Shown here one piece after another: positions 50,126 to 59,939 of a stretch of 64,000 bases of DNA (position 1 is the stretch's first letter; every line of letters starts with the position of its first letter). Location: the NCBI GenBank assembly GCA_964654415.1, contig CAZZIP010000012.1, forward strand, positions 17,031 to 81,030. Reading direction: 5' to 3'. This DNA comes from Methylohalobius sp964654415. GTDB taxonomy: Bacteria; Pseudomonadota; Gammaproteobacteria; Methylococcales; Methylothermaceae. The notes under the pieces were generated by a model. That model ran no database searches and had not been told where the DNA came from. It saw nothing but the letters and a program-made list of their open reading frames with translations. Position numbers and translations under genes: made by a program.

Positions 50126-50887
50126 TCAATGCGATGCATGCGCCATACTCAAGTAAACAATGGTCAGCACCATAAAAATGAACGCCTGTAGAGTGATGAT
50201 CAGAATGTGGAACACTGCCCAGGGAAAACTCAACAACGGCTGAAAGTACCAAGGCATCAACGCGATTAAAATGAAGATCAACTCCCCTGCATACATGTTG
50301 CCGAACAGTCGCAAAGCCAATGACACTGGCCTTGCAAGCTCTTCCACCAGCCGCAGGATCAGATTGAAGGGCATAAACCACGCGCCGAATGGATGAACCA
50401 GGATTTCTTTAGTAAATTCCCACGGTCCCTTGACCTTGAAGCTGTAATAAAGAATCAGGCAAAACACCGTGATCGACATAGCAAAGGTAGCATTGAGATC
50501 GGTGCTCGGCACCACCCTAAGGTAAGGGGTCCCCTCTAGGGCGGCAATAGTGGGCAACAGATCGACCGGCAACAGATCCATAGCGTTCATCAGGAAGACC
50601 CAGCAGAAGATCGTCAAAGCCAGCGGGGCGATAAGCGGATTGCGGCTATGAAAAGCATCTTTGACTTGGGCATCGACGAACTCGACCAACATTTCAGCAA
50701 AATTCTGGACCGGTCCGGGAACGCCAGAAGTTGCGCGCTCAGCGGCGTATCTGAAAGTCAAAGCAAAGACGAGCCCAAGTACAGCGGAAAAGAACAGAGT
50801 ATCTAGATGCACAGTCCAGAAACCCTCACCGGCATGCAACGGCGTCAAGTGGTGAATGATATACTCGGTAGCGCTCATGGCTGCCAT
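50126..50887 (-). CDS. atpB: ATP synthase a subunit
   Basis: This 253-residue membrane subunit has essential Arg in LALRLFGNMYAGE and the conserved WVFLMNAMDLLPVD segment. An alternative ATG at 50878 has ten-base spacing from GGGAG. Confidence 0.95.
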   Translation of the reverse strand: MAAMSATEYIIHHLTPLHAGEGFWTVHLDTLFFSAVLGLVFALTFRYAAERATSGVPGPVQNFAEMLVEFVDAQVKDAFHSRNPLIAPLALTIFCWVFLMNAMDLLPVDLLPTIAALEGTPYLRVVPSTDLNATFAMSITVFCLILYYSFKVKGPWEFTKEILVHPFGAWFMPFNLILRLVEELARPVSLALRLFGNMYAGELIFILIALMPWYFQPLLSFPWAVFHILIITLQAFIFMVLTIVYLSMAHASH

Positions 50888-50898
50888 ACTCCCTCAAC

Positions 50899-51267
50899 TT
50901 AAGTTTGCTCATTCAGCAGGAGCGCGAACCAGAACACGCTCAAAACTGCTACAAACCCCACCAACAATGATATGAACTTGATATCCGGCAAACGCAGTAC
51001 CAAGAAAAACAAAACAGCGGTCAACACCAGTTTGACAATTTCGCCTAGATAAAACCCACGCAAGATCTGCTGTGGGGTTCTTCTCCGACTGCGGCTGATC
51101 TTTAAAGCCAAATAAGCGTTGGGAATAAAAGCGATAATCCCTCCCAGTCCTGCAGATTTGGCTGCCTGCCAGCCGAACCCTGCCAGTCCCCCCAAAAAGA
51201 CCGCCAACAGCACTGCAGCTTGCATGCAGAGGATCCTGCCAAGCTCGGCAGTAACATTAACACCCAT
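50899..51267 (-). CDS. atpI: ATP synthase subunit I
   Basis: This 122-residue, four-helix protein has the AtpI pattern: GFGWQAAKSAGLGGIIAFIP near the centre, then a basic loop and FYLGEIVKLVLT. It helps assemble the c ring. I chose the ATG at 51267, which follows GGAGAGG; a GTG at 51285 is also possible. Confidence 0.88.
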   Translation of the reverse strand: MGVNVTAELGRILCMQAAVLLAVFLGGLAGFGWQAAKSAGLGGIIAFIPNAYLALKISRSRRRTPQQILRGFYLGEIVKLVLTAVLFFLVLRLPDIKFISLLVGFVAVLSVFWFALLLNEQT

Positions 51268-51408
51268 TAACCTCTCCACATGCACACAAACTTGAGATTC
51301 TATCGGTCCGTTCAGGCGAAATCAAGCAACGTATGCGTCGGCAAAAGCAAAGCGGCTAGCAGAATCGATGAAGGGAGGAAGTAACGCCCGATACCTCGCG
51401 CACGCGCT

Positions 51409-52254
51409 TCAGCGCAATTTCTCCAGCAACCCTTCCAGTTGATCTAAGTCGTCGTAGCTTACGATCAATTGCCCCTTGCCGCGTTTGCTGTGACGGATGG
51501 TTACCCGAGTCCCCAACAAAGCGCTGAGCTCATCCTGCAAGCGCTTGACATCCGGATCGATTTCAGCGGAACCAGGTGGAATAACGCCGCTTTGCAGGTT
51601 TTTCACCAATTGCTCGGTGGCTCTCACGGTGAGCCTGCCATCGGCCACCCTCAGCGCTATCTCGACCTGCTTCTCTGCCGCCAAGCCAAGCAAGGCCCGG
51701 GCATGGCCCATTTCAATCCGGCCATCGGCCAGCAGTTTCTTGACCTCAGGATGAAGCTCCAACAGTCTGAGCAGATTGGTGATAGTGGTGCGGGATTTGC
51801 CGACTGCCTCGGCTAGTTGCTGGTGAGTCATGGCGAATTCCTCCAGCAGACGATGCATAGCCTCGGCCTGTTCAAGCGGATTGAGGTCCTCACGCTGAAT
51901 ATTTTCAATCAAAGCCAGAGCCAGGGCAGTACGATCGTCGAGCGTGCGTACTATCACTGGGATCTCGGCCAGTCCTGCCAAACGCGCTGCCCGCCAGCGA
52001 CGCTCGCCAGCGACCAGTTCATAGCGGTTATTGCCGTCCGACCGAACGACGACCGGTTGAACTACGCCATGCGCTTTGATGGAGTTAGCCAATTCCTGCA
52101 ACCGCTCGAGATCGATGGCCTTGCGCGGTTGAAAGCGGCTCGGTTCGATCCGATCCACGGGCAAAGTTTGGGGGGGAAAGTTCGGCTCAGCAAAGACTGC
52201 ATCCCCCAAAAGCGCATCCAGACCCCGTCCCAGGCCGCGTTTTTTAATCGTCAT
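51409..52254 (-). CDS. parB: chromosome partition protein ParB
   Basis: The 281-residue protein has N-terminal KKRGLGRGLDALLGD, the arginine-rich CTPase box GERRWRAARLAG, the TALALIENIQREDLNPLEQA segment and a helix-turn-helix around VGKSRTTITNLLRLLEL. It loads at parS sites and organises the origin. I saw no consensus parS within the window. Its start lies inside the end of parA. Confidence 0.95.
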   Translation of the reverse strand: MTIKKRGLGRGLDALLGDAVFAEPNFPPQTLPVDRIEPSRFQPRKAIDLERLQELANSIKAHGVVQPVVVRSDGNNRYELVAGERRWRAARLAGLAEIPVIVRTLDDRTALALALIENIQREDLNPLEQAEAMHRLLEEFAMTHQQLAEAVGKSRTTITNLLRLLELHPEVKKLLADGRIEMGHARALLGLAAEKQVEIALRVADGRLTVRATEQLVKNLQSGVIPPGSAEIDPDVKRLQDELSALLGTRVTIRHSKRGKGQLIVSYDDLDQLEGLLEKLR

Positions 52255-53026
52255 GGCGCACCTCGCTGTTCTTGCCGACGATTTCACCTGCCAACGCCAG
52301 GTAAGCCAAAGCACCGCGAGAGGTACGGTCGTAATGGATCACTGGCAAACCGTAACTTGGGGATTCAGCCAGACGGATGTTGCGGGGAATGCAAGTACGA
52401 AATAGCTTGGATCCAAAGTGGGCTTGTAATTGTTCTGAGACATCCTTAGTCAGGCGGCTTCTCGGATCGTACATGGTGCGCAGCAACCCCTCTATCACGA
52501 GACGCGGATTGACCGTCTTGCGCAGGTTGGCCACTGTCTCCAGCAACGCCGATAGCCCTTCCAAAGCGTAATATTCACACTGCATCGGGATCAATACCGA
52601 ATCGGCCGCCACCATGGCGTTCAGGGTCAGCATATTGAGCGATGGCGGACAGTCGATAAGGACGTATTGGTAATGCTCCAGACAGCAAGCGAGCGCTTCG
52701 CTGAGGCGACGTTCACGCCTGGGCGCTTGGATCAACTCCACCTCGGCGGCAGTGAGTTCCGCATTGGCCGGGACGATATCGAATTGTAATTTTGGCAATG
52801 GCACGATGACCTGTCCGGCATCGGCTTCCCCCAGCAACAGGTCGTAGCAAGTTTGTTTCAGAGCATTTTTATCCACCCCGCAACCCATCGTGGCGTTGCC
52901 TTGCGGGTCTATGTCGATTAACAATACCTTGCGCTTAGTTAGGGCCAGGGAAGCTGCTAAGTTGATGCTGGTGGTCGTTTTACCGACGCCCCCTTTTTGA
53001 TTGGCGACCGCGATGATTTTTGTCAT
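52244..53026 (-). CDS. parA: chromosome partition ATPase ParA (Soj)
   Basis: The 260-residue P-loop ATPase has deviant Walker A KGGVGKTTT at residues 11-19 and IDCPPSLN near 125. It works with ParB to segregate origins, and its place beside rsmG-mnmG and a likely oriC is the usual one. Confidence 0.96.
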   Translation of the reverse strand: MTKIIAVANQKGGVGKTTTSINLAASLALTKRKVLLIDIDPQGNATMGCGVDKNALKQTCYDLLLGEADAGQVIVPLPKLQFDIVPANAELTAAEVELIQAPRRERRLSEALACCLEHYQYVLIDCPPSLNMLTLNAMVAADSVLIPMQCEYYALEGLSALLETVANLRKTVNPRLVIEGLLRTMYDPRSRLTKDVSEQLQAHFGSKLFRTCIPRNIRLAESPSYGLPVIHYDRTSRGALAYLALAGEIVGKNSEVRHDD

Positions 53027-53032
53027 GAGACT

Positions 53033-53644
53033 TCAAGATTGGGTGATTTCGATCAGATGGCGCTCTGCCCCAAGACCAGGCACTCGGAGCGGGAAAATCC
53101 GGGGATTTAAAGCAGCAAGCGCTGCTCGCTCAGCCTCGGGATAGCGACCTTTCATAGCCAGGAATTTCCCTCCTGGAGCAAGCAGATGGTGGCACAACGC
53201 AAAGCTGCGACCAGCTTCGGCAAAGGCCCGAGTGACGATAGTATCGAATCTAGCAGGAGCTGCATAGCGTTCGACCCTGGCATGGACTGCCTCCACATTG
53301 AAAAGCTCCAACTCGAGCGCCATCTGCAGCACGAACCGGATTTTTTTCGCTGCTGCATCAAGCAGCACAAACTGGTGCTGCGGAAAAAAGATGGCTAGTG
53401 GCAATCCGGGAAAACCAGCGCCCGTCCCGACGTCTAGAATTCTTGGGCCTTGCAAATATGGATAAATCACTAGGCTATCTAATACGTGCACGGTGACGAA
53501 GCCGGCTTCGTCGTCCACTGCAGTGAGATTGACCAGCCGGTTCCAGCGTACCAAGGCTTGATAAAGCTTTTGGATCTTGCCGATCTGATTCTGAGTCGGA
53601 GTCAACCCCAGTTCATTCAAACCTAAAACTAAGAGCTTTTCCAT
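53033..53644 (-). CDS. rsmG: 16S rRNA (guanine-527-N7) methyltransferase
   Basis: The 203-residue enzyme has SAM motif ILDVGTGAGFPGLPLAIFFP near residue 70 and the VTRAFAEAGRS segment. The ATG overlaps the mnmG stop as TGATG, so translation is coupled. In many bacteria its loss gives low-level streptomycin resistance. Confidence 0.95.
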   Translation of the reverse strand: MEKLLVLGLNELGLTPTQNQIGKIQKLYQALVRWNRLVNLTAVDDEAGFVTVHVLDSLVIYPYLQGPRILDVGTGAGFPGLPLAIFFPQHQFVLLDAAAKKIRFVLQMALELELFNVEAVHARVERYAAPARFDTIVTRAFAEAGRSFALCHHLLAPGGKFLAMKGRYPEAERAALAALNPRIFPLRVPGLGAERHLIEITQS

Positions 53645-55518
53645 CAAGCGCTTTTTTTCTTAAGGTGAACTAACAGCAAGGAGATTGCCGCCGGAGTCAC
53701 TCCGGGGATCCGCGCTGCTTGTCCCAAGGTAGTCGGCCTTTGGGCCGCCAGCTTCTCGCGCACTTCATTGGACAATCCCACCACCTGCCGATAATCCAGC
53801 GTCTCGGGCAAAGACAAATCCTCGTAGCGGCGGCTGCGATCGATTTCAGTTTTCTGGCGCTCGATGTAGCCGGCATATTTGGCCTGGATCTCCACCTGCT
53901 CTAGAACTGCCGGCTCTAAATCAGCTGTTTCCATCAACTTCAGTTCCACCAAGTGCCGAATAGTCACCTCCGGGCGCCGCAGTAACTCAAGCAGATTAGC
54001 CTCGCGCTGGAGAGGGGTCGACAAGACGCTGGCTAATTTCGCCGCCGCTGGCTTGTTAGCCTGAATCCAGGAACTGGCCAAATCCTCCCGTAAGCGGTCG
54101 ATGGCCTCACGCTTGCGCTGAAACGCCTCCCAGCGGACATCATCTACTAAGCCTAATTCTCGGGCTTTCTCAGTCAGACGCAGGTCAGCATTGTCTTCGC
54201 GCAGCAACAGCCTGTATTCGGCCCGGCTGGTGAACATCCGATAAGGCTCCTGGGTGCCGCGGGTGATCAAATCGTCGATCAACACGCCGATGTAGGCCTC
54301 GTCCCGACGTGGCCACCAGGGTTCCTTACCTTGCGCCTTGCGAGCAGCGTTAAGACCTGCGATCAGCCCTTGGGCGGCGGCTTCCTCGTAACCAGTAGTG
54401 CCGTTGATTTGGCCGGCAAAAAACAAATTTTCCATTGCCTTGGTCTCCAGACTCGGTTTGAGTCCCCGGGGATCGAAAAAGTCGTATTCGATCGCGTATC
54501 CTGGCCGGGTGATGTGGGCCTTCTCAAACCCCCGGATAGAACGAATGAAAGCGAGCTGAACGTCAAACGGCAAACTGGTGGACACACCGTTGGGATAGAC
54601 TTCATGGGTATTTAAACCTTCCGGTTCTACAAAGATCTGGTGGGAATCGCGTTCGGCAAAACGCACTACCTTATCTTCGATGGAAGGACAATAACGCGGA
54701 CCAACTCCTTCGATGACCCCGGTGAACATCGGCGAGCGATCCAAGCTAGCGCGAATGATCTCGTGAGTGGCGGAGTTGGTGCGGGTGATATGGCAAATCA
54801 CCTGGGGTGGATGTTCCTCTGCCCGGCCGAGAAAAGAAAACACGGGGGTTGGAGTATCGCCCGGCTGGGCTTCCATCACGCTGTAATCTATGCTTCGGCC
54901 ATCGAGTCGCGGAGGGGTACCGGTCTTCAGTCGGCCGACGCAGAAATCCAAATCACGCAACCGGCAGGCAAGCGCATTGGCGGGGATGTCTCCAGCACGC
55001 CCCCCTGGATAATTGACCAGTCCGATGTGGATTATTCCACCCAAGAAAGTTCCTGCTGTCAGCACCACGCAGCGGGCTTTAAAGCGCAACCCCATTTGGG
55101 TAACTACGCCGGCTGCGCGGTAACGATCGACGATCAAGTCCGAAACCGTTTGTTGAAACAACCACAAATTGGGTTGACGTTCTAAGGCTTGACGCACAAC
55201 TTGTTTGTACAAAACCCGATCAGTTTGAGCACGGGTTGCCCGCACTGCCGGACCCTTGGAGGCATTTAAAATCCGAAACTGAATCCCGGCCAGATCAGCA
55301 GCATGAGCCATCAGGCCACCCATAGCGTCGATTTCTTTAACGAGATGCCCCTTGCCTATGCCACCAATGGCAGGATTGCAGCTCATCTGCCCTAGGGTTT
55401 CGATGTTTTGGGTCAAGAGCAGGGTTTTAGCTCCGCAGCGGGCCGCAGCTAGCGCGGCCTCGGTACCCGCGTGACCACCACCGACGACGATTACGTCGAA
55501 TTCTTGCGTGAAATCCAT
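53644..55518 (-). CDS. mnmG: tRNA uridine 5-carboxymethylaminomethyl modification enzyme
   Basis: The 624-residue FAD protein has N-terminal VIVVGGGHAGTEAALAAARCG, here split as VIVVGGGHAGTEA and AARCGAKTL, the MSCNPAIGGIGKGHLVKEID signature and a C-terminal helical MnmE-binding region. The ATG at 55518 is preferred over a TTG four codons upstream. Confidence 0.96.
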   Translation of the reverse strand: MDFTQEFDVIVVGGGHAGTEAALAAARCGAKTLLLTQNIETLGQMSCNPAIGGIGKGHLVKEIDAMGGLMAHAADLAGIQFRILNASKGPAVRATRAQTDRVLYKQVVRQALERQPNLWLFQQTVSDLIVDRYRAAGVVTQMGLRFKARCVVLTAGTFLGGIIHIGLVNYPGGRAGDIPANALACRLRDLDFCVGRLKTGTPPRLDGRSIDYSVMEAQPGDTPTPVFSFLGRAEEHPPQVICHITRTNSATHEIIRASLDRSPMFTGVIEGVGPRYCPSIEDKVVRFAERDSHQIFVEPEGLNTHEVYPNGVSTSLPFDVQLAFIRSIRGFEKAHITRPGYAIEYDFFDPRGLKPSLETKAMENLFFAGQINGTTGYEEAAAQGLIAGLNAARKAQGKEPWWPRRDEAYIGVLIDDLITRGTQEPYRMFTSRAEYRLLLREDNADLRLTEKARELGLVDDVRWEAFQRKREAIDRLREDLASSWIQANKPAAAKLASVLSTPLQREANLLELLRRPEVTIRHLVELKLMETADLEPAVLEQVEIQAKYAGYIERQKTEIDRSRRYEDLSLPETLDYRQVVGLSNEVREKLAAQRPTTLGQAARIPGVTPAAISLLLVHLKKKSA

Positions 55519-55530
55519 AAATCGCGCCAA

Positions 55531-55920
55531 ATTCGCAGTTTCTGATTGACAAAATATTATACAAAGGTTCTAGATAAACGTTGCTGGGCTGTTCTGCCGA
55601 CTCAGCTGTCGGTCTTTCAGATGCGCACCAGAGGCTTTCTATAGTTTTTCAGATAAGCCAAATGGAAGTCTGAGTTTGTTACTAGTTGACTACTTTTCGC
55701 TGAATAATCGAATTTTGTTTTTAAATTCAATTTGTTGAGCGAAAGGCTTGTTGTTCTTAGGAGTGTGGACAGGAAGGAATAAACTGTGGACAAATTGGGA
55801 TTATTTTTTATCCACAATTGATCGATAAACTTATCCACAAGTTTTCCAGAGAAAAATTTGGATTTTGTATTCACGCAGAGTATGATGTGAATTCTTACGC
55901 TAATCACCATAATTTCTCGT
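55531..55920. other. oriC: probable replication origin (oriC)
   Basis: This 390-base, AT-rich, gene-free interval lies directly upstream of mnmG. It holds two perfect DnaA boxes TTATCCACA (55808-55816 and 55831-55839) and two close variants on the other strand, TGTGGACAA (55785-55793) and TGTGGACAG (55764-55772), all within 76 bases. T- and A-rich runs flank them on both sides and could be the unwinding element. dnaA itself is not adjacent. Confidence 0.75.
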
Positions 55921-55921
55921 T

Positions 55922-56383
55922 ATGCAAGTATCTGAAAATAAAGTTGTTTCTATCCATTACACCCTCAAGAACGATGCTGGTGAGGTGATCGATAGTTCCG
56001 CAGGACGTGCTCCTTTGAGCTACCTACACGGTATCGGTAACATTATCCCAGGACTCGAGAAGGCTCTTGAAGGTAAGTCTAAGGGGGATCATGTCGATGT
56101 AAGCATTGTTCCGGAAGAAGCTTATGGACTGCGCAACGAGGCCTTGATCCAGACAGTACCTAAAAGCGCTTTTGAAAGGGCGGAAGAGATCGAACCAGGC
56201 ATGCAATTTCAAGCCCAAACACCGGCCGGCAGTCGGATATTGACGGTCGTTGCGGTATATGACGATGACGTCATCGTCGACGGCAATCATCCATTGGCTG
56301 GTGAAACTCTTCATTTTTCTGTGGAAATTACTGACGTCCGTGAGGCTACCGCAGAAGAACTAGCTCACGGCCACGCCCACTAA
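55922..56383 (+). CDS. slyD: FKBP-type peptidyl-prolyl isomerase SlyD
   Basis: The 153-residue protein has the FKBP fold with an inserted flap: YLHGIGNIIPGLEKALEGK (residues 34-52), then VPEEAYGLRNEALIQTVP, and ends in NHPLAGETLHFSVEI. The C-terminus is only HGHAH, much shorter than the metal-binding tail of E. coli SlyD, so nickel delivery may be limited. No ribosome-binding site is strong. Confidence 0.92.
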   Translation: MQVSENKVVSIHYTLKNDAGEVIDSSAGRAPLSYLHGIGNIIPGLEKALEGKSKGDHVDVSIVPEEAYGLRNEALIQTVPKSAFERAEEIEPGMQFQAQTPAGSRILTVVAVYDDDVIVDGNHPLAGETLHFSVEITDVREATAEELAHGHAH

Positions 56384-56400
56384 ACAGACGCTTCCTACAC

Positions 56401-56431
56401 AAGCGGGACCTGTGCCCTACAGGTCCCGCTT
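56401..56431. terminator. perfect hairpin after slyD
   Basis: AAGCGGGACCTGT and ACAGGTCCCGCTT form 13 perfect pairs around a five-base loop, 18 bases after the slyD stop. There is no T run, so it may need Rho or act as a 3'-end stabiliser. Confidence 0.6.
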
Positions 56432-56577
56432 ACCCCTGATTAATCCTTCCGAGGTGCCGACAGACGAGTCCGGCATGACAGCCATTCTTGTTTCTATAGC
56501 AACAGCGTATTATCTTACAGCCTTTTATTTCAACGCCGTAGTCGACGGAAAGTGATGGTAACCTTCAAGGAGATGTC

Positions 56578-59187
56578 ATGCGAAACTGGAAACGGCTGAT
56601 ACTACTGCTAAGTGCCGGGACTCTCGTTCTGGCTCTGTTGGCACTGATTGTCGCGACTGCTTTGAGCCACTTCCTCATCGACTTGTGGTGGTTCCTTTCC
56701 CTCGATTTCGGCGCCTATTTCTGGTTGCGCTTGCTGTACCGGTACATCCTCTCAGGGGGGGTAACGCTGGGGTTTTTTGTTTTGTTCTTTGCCAATTTCT
56801 GGGTGGCTTCTCGCTATCTTGGGATCTACGCGCGGCCAAAGACGAAATGGCAGTCGAGATTGTTGTACCGTTTCCAGACTGGCGCAATGGAGGTTTACAC
56901 CCCTCTGTCTTTGGTGATGGCCATTGTTCTGGCAATTCCTTTCTACCGCCAGTGGGAAACTGGACTGCTATTCTTCTTCGGTCCCACAGCCGGCGTGCAG
57001 GATCCTTTTTACAACAATGACGTTAGCTTTTATCTGTTTCGCTTGCCTATTTTTTTACTGCTCCAACAGAAGCTTCTGATCACGTTTCTGGTCCTCCTAA
57101 TTGCCATTTTCACCTTGTACTGGGTCGAACATCAGATAGTTGGGGAGGGGAAAGCCCCTTTTCCGACCGGTGCCAAAATTCATCTCACCATACTGGCAGT
57201 GCTAGCGACATTGATTCAGGGATGGGGATTCATGCTCGAACGGTTTTCCCTACTCTACGTAAACTCCCACGAGCCGGTATTCTACGGCCCAGGATTCGTA
57301 GAAATGCGCTATCAGCTTCCGCTGATTTGGTTGTCGCTTTGTTTTTTTCTTGGCATTGCAGGTTCGGCAATTGTCTATGCCCACTGCCGGCGAGGGCTTG
57401 CAGTCGGCGTGGCAGCGACGATCTGTTTTTTGGCAGTCTTGGGCCTGCGCAAGTTCGAATTAATCCCAGCCTTGCTGGAACAGTACATCGTTCGGGCCAA
57501 TCCAGTCACCACCGAAGGTCGCTTCATGCGTAACAACATCGAAGCTACTTTGGCTGCTTATAATTTGAACAAGGTTACTACGGTGGATTTCAAAATCAGC
57601 CGCCGGCCGGAACAAGATATCACCGGCCAGGAGGTAGAAAACTACATCGCCAACATCCCGGTTTGGGACGAGACCTTTTTGTCCGACGTCTATCAGCAGC
57701 TCCAAGGGCTTCGACCTTACTATCAGTTTTCTCCGGTAGATGTAGCGCGCTATCCAATTCAGGGTCAAATTCAACAGGTTAACCTAGCTGCGCGTGAGGT
57801 CAACTTGGCAAGGCTTCCGCGTGAGGCAGCAGAAACCTGGGAAAATAAGCATCTGCGCTACACTCATGGCTACGGCGTGGTGATGACACCAGCCGCTCAG
57901 GAAGGGGAGCGGCCGATGACCTGGTATATCTATGATCTTACTATGGATTCCCCAGTCGGTTTTCACGTTGACGATCCAGATATTTATTACGGCCAGGAAA
58001 ATCTTCCCTATGCTATCGTGCCCAACAAACTGGAAGTCACGGAAATCGCCGGGACCCCGCAGACTCCTGAGAAATACCATGGCGGTGGCGGGATAGAAAT
58101 CAAGTCCTTATTTCGCAAGTTAATCGCTGCGGTTTATTTCCAAGAGCCAAAGATTTTCTTTTCCATCAATATCACCGACGAAAGCCGGCTCAGAATTCGG
58201 CGCAATATCCGCGAGCGGATCAAAGAACTTGCCCCTTATTTAGTCCTAGACAGCGATCCGTACGTCGTCGTGACCCGCGAACGCCTTTATTGGATCGTGG
58301 ACGCTTATACCGCTTCGCGTTGGTATCCCGTCTCAAAGACCATGACGATGGCCGAGGAATGGTTGGATGGGGTGAGTGAAATCAATTACATCCGCAATTC
58401 GGTCAAGATTGTCGTGGATGCCTACGATGGCCATGTCGACTTTTACATCGCCGATCCAGAAGATCCCATCATTCGCGGCTTCTCCAGAGCGTATCCTGGG
58501 GTCTTCAAGCCGATCGCGGCGATGCCTTTAGATCTTCAGGCTCAACTGCGTTATCCCAGAGATTTGTTTTATCTGCAGATGCAGGTCTATGCCAAATATC
58601 ATCAGCGCCAGCCGGAATTATTCTATCAGCAGTCGGAGACCTGGAGTTTCGCCCGAGCCGGGGATGTACCCAAAAGGCCCTATTATCTGACGGTAAAACT
58701 AGTGGAGCATCCTAACTTGCAGCCTTTCGTCCAGATCTGCCCTATGACCCCGATCGGACGGGATAATTTGAGTGCCTTAGCGTTGGCGGGAGTGCGCGAC
58801 TTAAAGGAAGGCTCCTATCGTCCAGAACTGCTGGTTTACCGCTTCGGCAAGGAGTTTCAGGTCGAAGGGCCGGCGCAGATCACAGCTTTGATCGATCAAA
58901 ATCCAGAGATTTCTGCCTCTTTTACGCTATGGGGGCAACTAGGATCGGAAGTGCGGCGCGGCAGGATCATTGTCCTGCCGATTGGTCATTCGATACTATA
59001 CGTTCAGCCGGTCTATCTGATCTCGGCAGGTCAGACCAAGATACCGCAACTAATGCGAGTCATCGTCTCTATGGGCGGGATCGTAGTGATGGAACGCACC
59101 TTGAAAGAAAGCTTTGATAAACTGCGCCGACTGTTAGAAGAAAAGACCCGTCAAGAAGGGCGGTTTCTAAGTCCTACCGGCGAGTGA
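56578..59187 (+). CDS. UPF0182 family large membrane protein
   Basis: The 869-residue protein has about seven membrane helices in the first 300 residues, including DLWWFLSLDFGAYFWLRLLY. A large external domain follows, with RYTHGYGVVMTPA, PDIYYGQ and RDLFYLQMQVYAKYH, all signatures of UPF0182. Function is unknown. The family is commonest in actinobacteria, cyanobacteria and firmicutes. An AAGGAGATG site overlaps the start. Its end overlaps the convergent rpiA gene by 14 bases. Confidence 0.88.
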   Translation: MRNWKRLILLLSAGTLVLALLALIVATALSHFLIDLWWFLSLDFGAYFWLRLLYRYILSGGVTLGFFVLFFANFWVASRYLGIYARPKTKWQSRLLYRFQTGAMEVYTPLSLVMAIVLAIPFYRQWETGLLFFFGPTAGVQDPFYNNDVSFYLFRLPIFLLLQQKLLITFLVLLIAIFTLYWVEHQIVGEGKAPFPTGAKIHLTILAVLATLIQGWGFMLERFSLLYVNSHEPVFYGPGFVEMRYQLPLIWLSLCFFLGIAGSAIVYAHCRRGLAVGVAATICFLAVLGLRKFELIPALLEQYIVRANPVTTEGRFMRNNIEATLAAYNLNKVTTVDFKISRRPEQDITGQEVENYIANIPVWDETFLSDVYQQLQGLRPYYQFSPVDVARYPIQGQIQQVNLAAREVNLARLPREAAETWENKHLRYTHGYGVVMTPAAQEGERPMTWYIYDLTMDSPVGFHVDDPDIYYGQENLPYAIVPNKLEVTEIAGTPQTPEKYHGGGGIEIKSLFRKLIAAVYFQEPKIFFSINITDESRLRIRRNIRERIKELAPYLVLDSDPYVVVTRERLYWIVDAYTASRWYPVSKTMTMAEEWLDGVSEINYIRNSVKIVVDAYDGHVDFYIADPEDPIIRGFSRAYPGVFKPIAAMPLDLQAQLRYPRDLFYLQMQVYAKYHQRQPELFYQQSETWSFARAGDVPKRPYYLTVKLVEHPNLQPFVQICPMTPIGRDNLSALALAGVRDLKEGSYRPELLVYRFGKEFQVEGPAQITALIDQNPEISASFTLWGQLGSEVRRGRIIVLPIGHSILYVQPVYLISAGQTKIPQLMRVIVSMGGIVVMERTLKESFDKLRRLLEEKTRQEGRFLSPTGE

Positions 59188-59839
59188 GTGTCTTGACTCC
59201 ACTTTCGGTCCCAAGCAATACCACATCAGCCGGCCTCAAAGCGAAGATTCCCACTGTGACCACGCCTGGGATGTTGTTGATGGTCTGCTCCAACTCGATG
59301 GGTTTAAATATCTCAAGGCCGTGTACGTCGATAATTTGATTGCCGTTATCGGTAATGTAACCCTCGCGCCACTTGGGACTCCCCCCTAATTTCACCATCT
59401 GCCGGGCGACGAAGCTTCTGGCCATAGGGATAACTTCGATGGGAAGCGGGAACTTGCCTAGGTAATGGACGTATTTGCTCTCGTCAGCGATGCAGACGAA
59501 CTTACGGCTGGCAGCGGCGATGATTTTTTCCCGCGTCAAGGCGCCACCCCCCCCTTTAATGAGTTGCAAATCGGGATTGATCTCGTCAGCTCCGTCTATA
59601 TAAATCTCCAGATCGCCGACGGCGTTTAAATCCAAAACCGGAATGCCTAGTTTCTTCAGGCGTTCGGTAGTTCCCTCGGAGCTGGATACCGCCCCTTCAA
59701 TCTTCGATTTGAAGCTAGCCAGAAGATCGATGAAATGGTTGACGGTGGAACCAGTGCCTACTCCAAGGATGGAAACCCCATCAATGTATTTCAACGCCGC
59801 TTCAGCGGCTTTGCGTTTGAGCACATCTGCTGAACTCAC
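59174..59839 (-). CDS. rpiA: ribose-5-phosphate isomerase A
   Basis: The 221-residue enzyme interconverts ribose-5-P and ribulose-5-P. Signatures are LGVGTGSTVNHFIDLL, the catalytic stretch DGADEINPDLQLIKGGGGAL and KLGGSPKWREGYITDNGN. I chose the GTG at 59839, which follows TAGGAG, over the longer open frame. Confidence 0.95.
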   Translation of the reverse strand: MSSADVLKRKAAEAALKYIDGVSILGVGTGSTVNHFIDLLASFKSKIEGAVSSSEGTTERLKKLGIPVLDLNAVGDLEIYIDGADEINPDLQLIKGGGGALTREKIIAAASRKFVCIADESKYVHYLGKFPLPIEVIPMARSFVARQMVKLGGSPKWREGYITDNGNQIIDVHGLEIFKPIELEQTINNIPGVVTVGIFALRPADVVLLGTESGVKTLTRR

Positions 59840-59939
59840 GGGTCTGCTCCTACAAAATAAAACATGATGATAACGGCCTGAGGATGCGATTGGCAATTCC
59901 AATGCAAACCGTCGGTATCCGGCTGTTGCAGGTGGAAAC

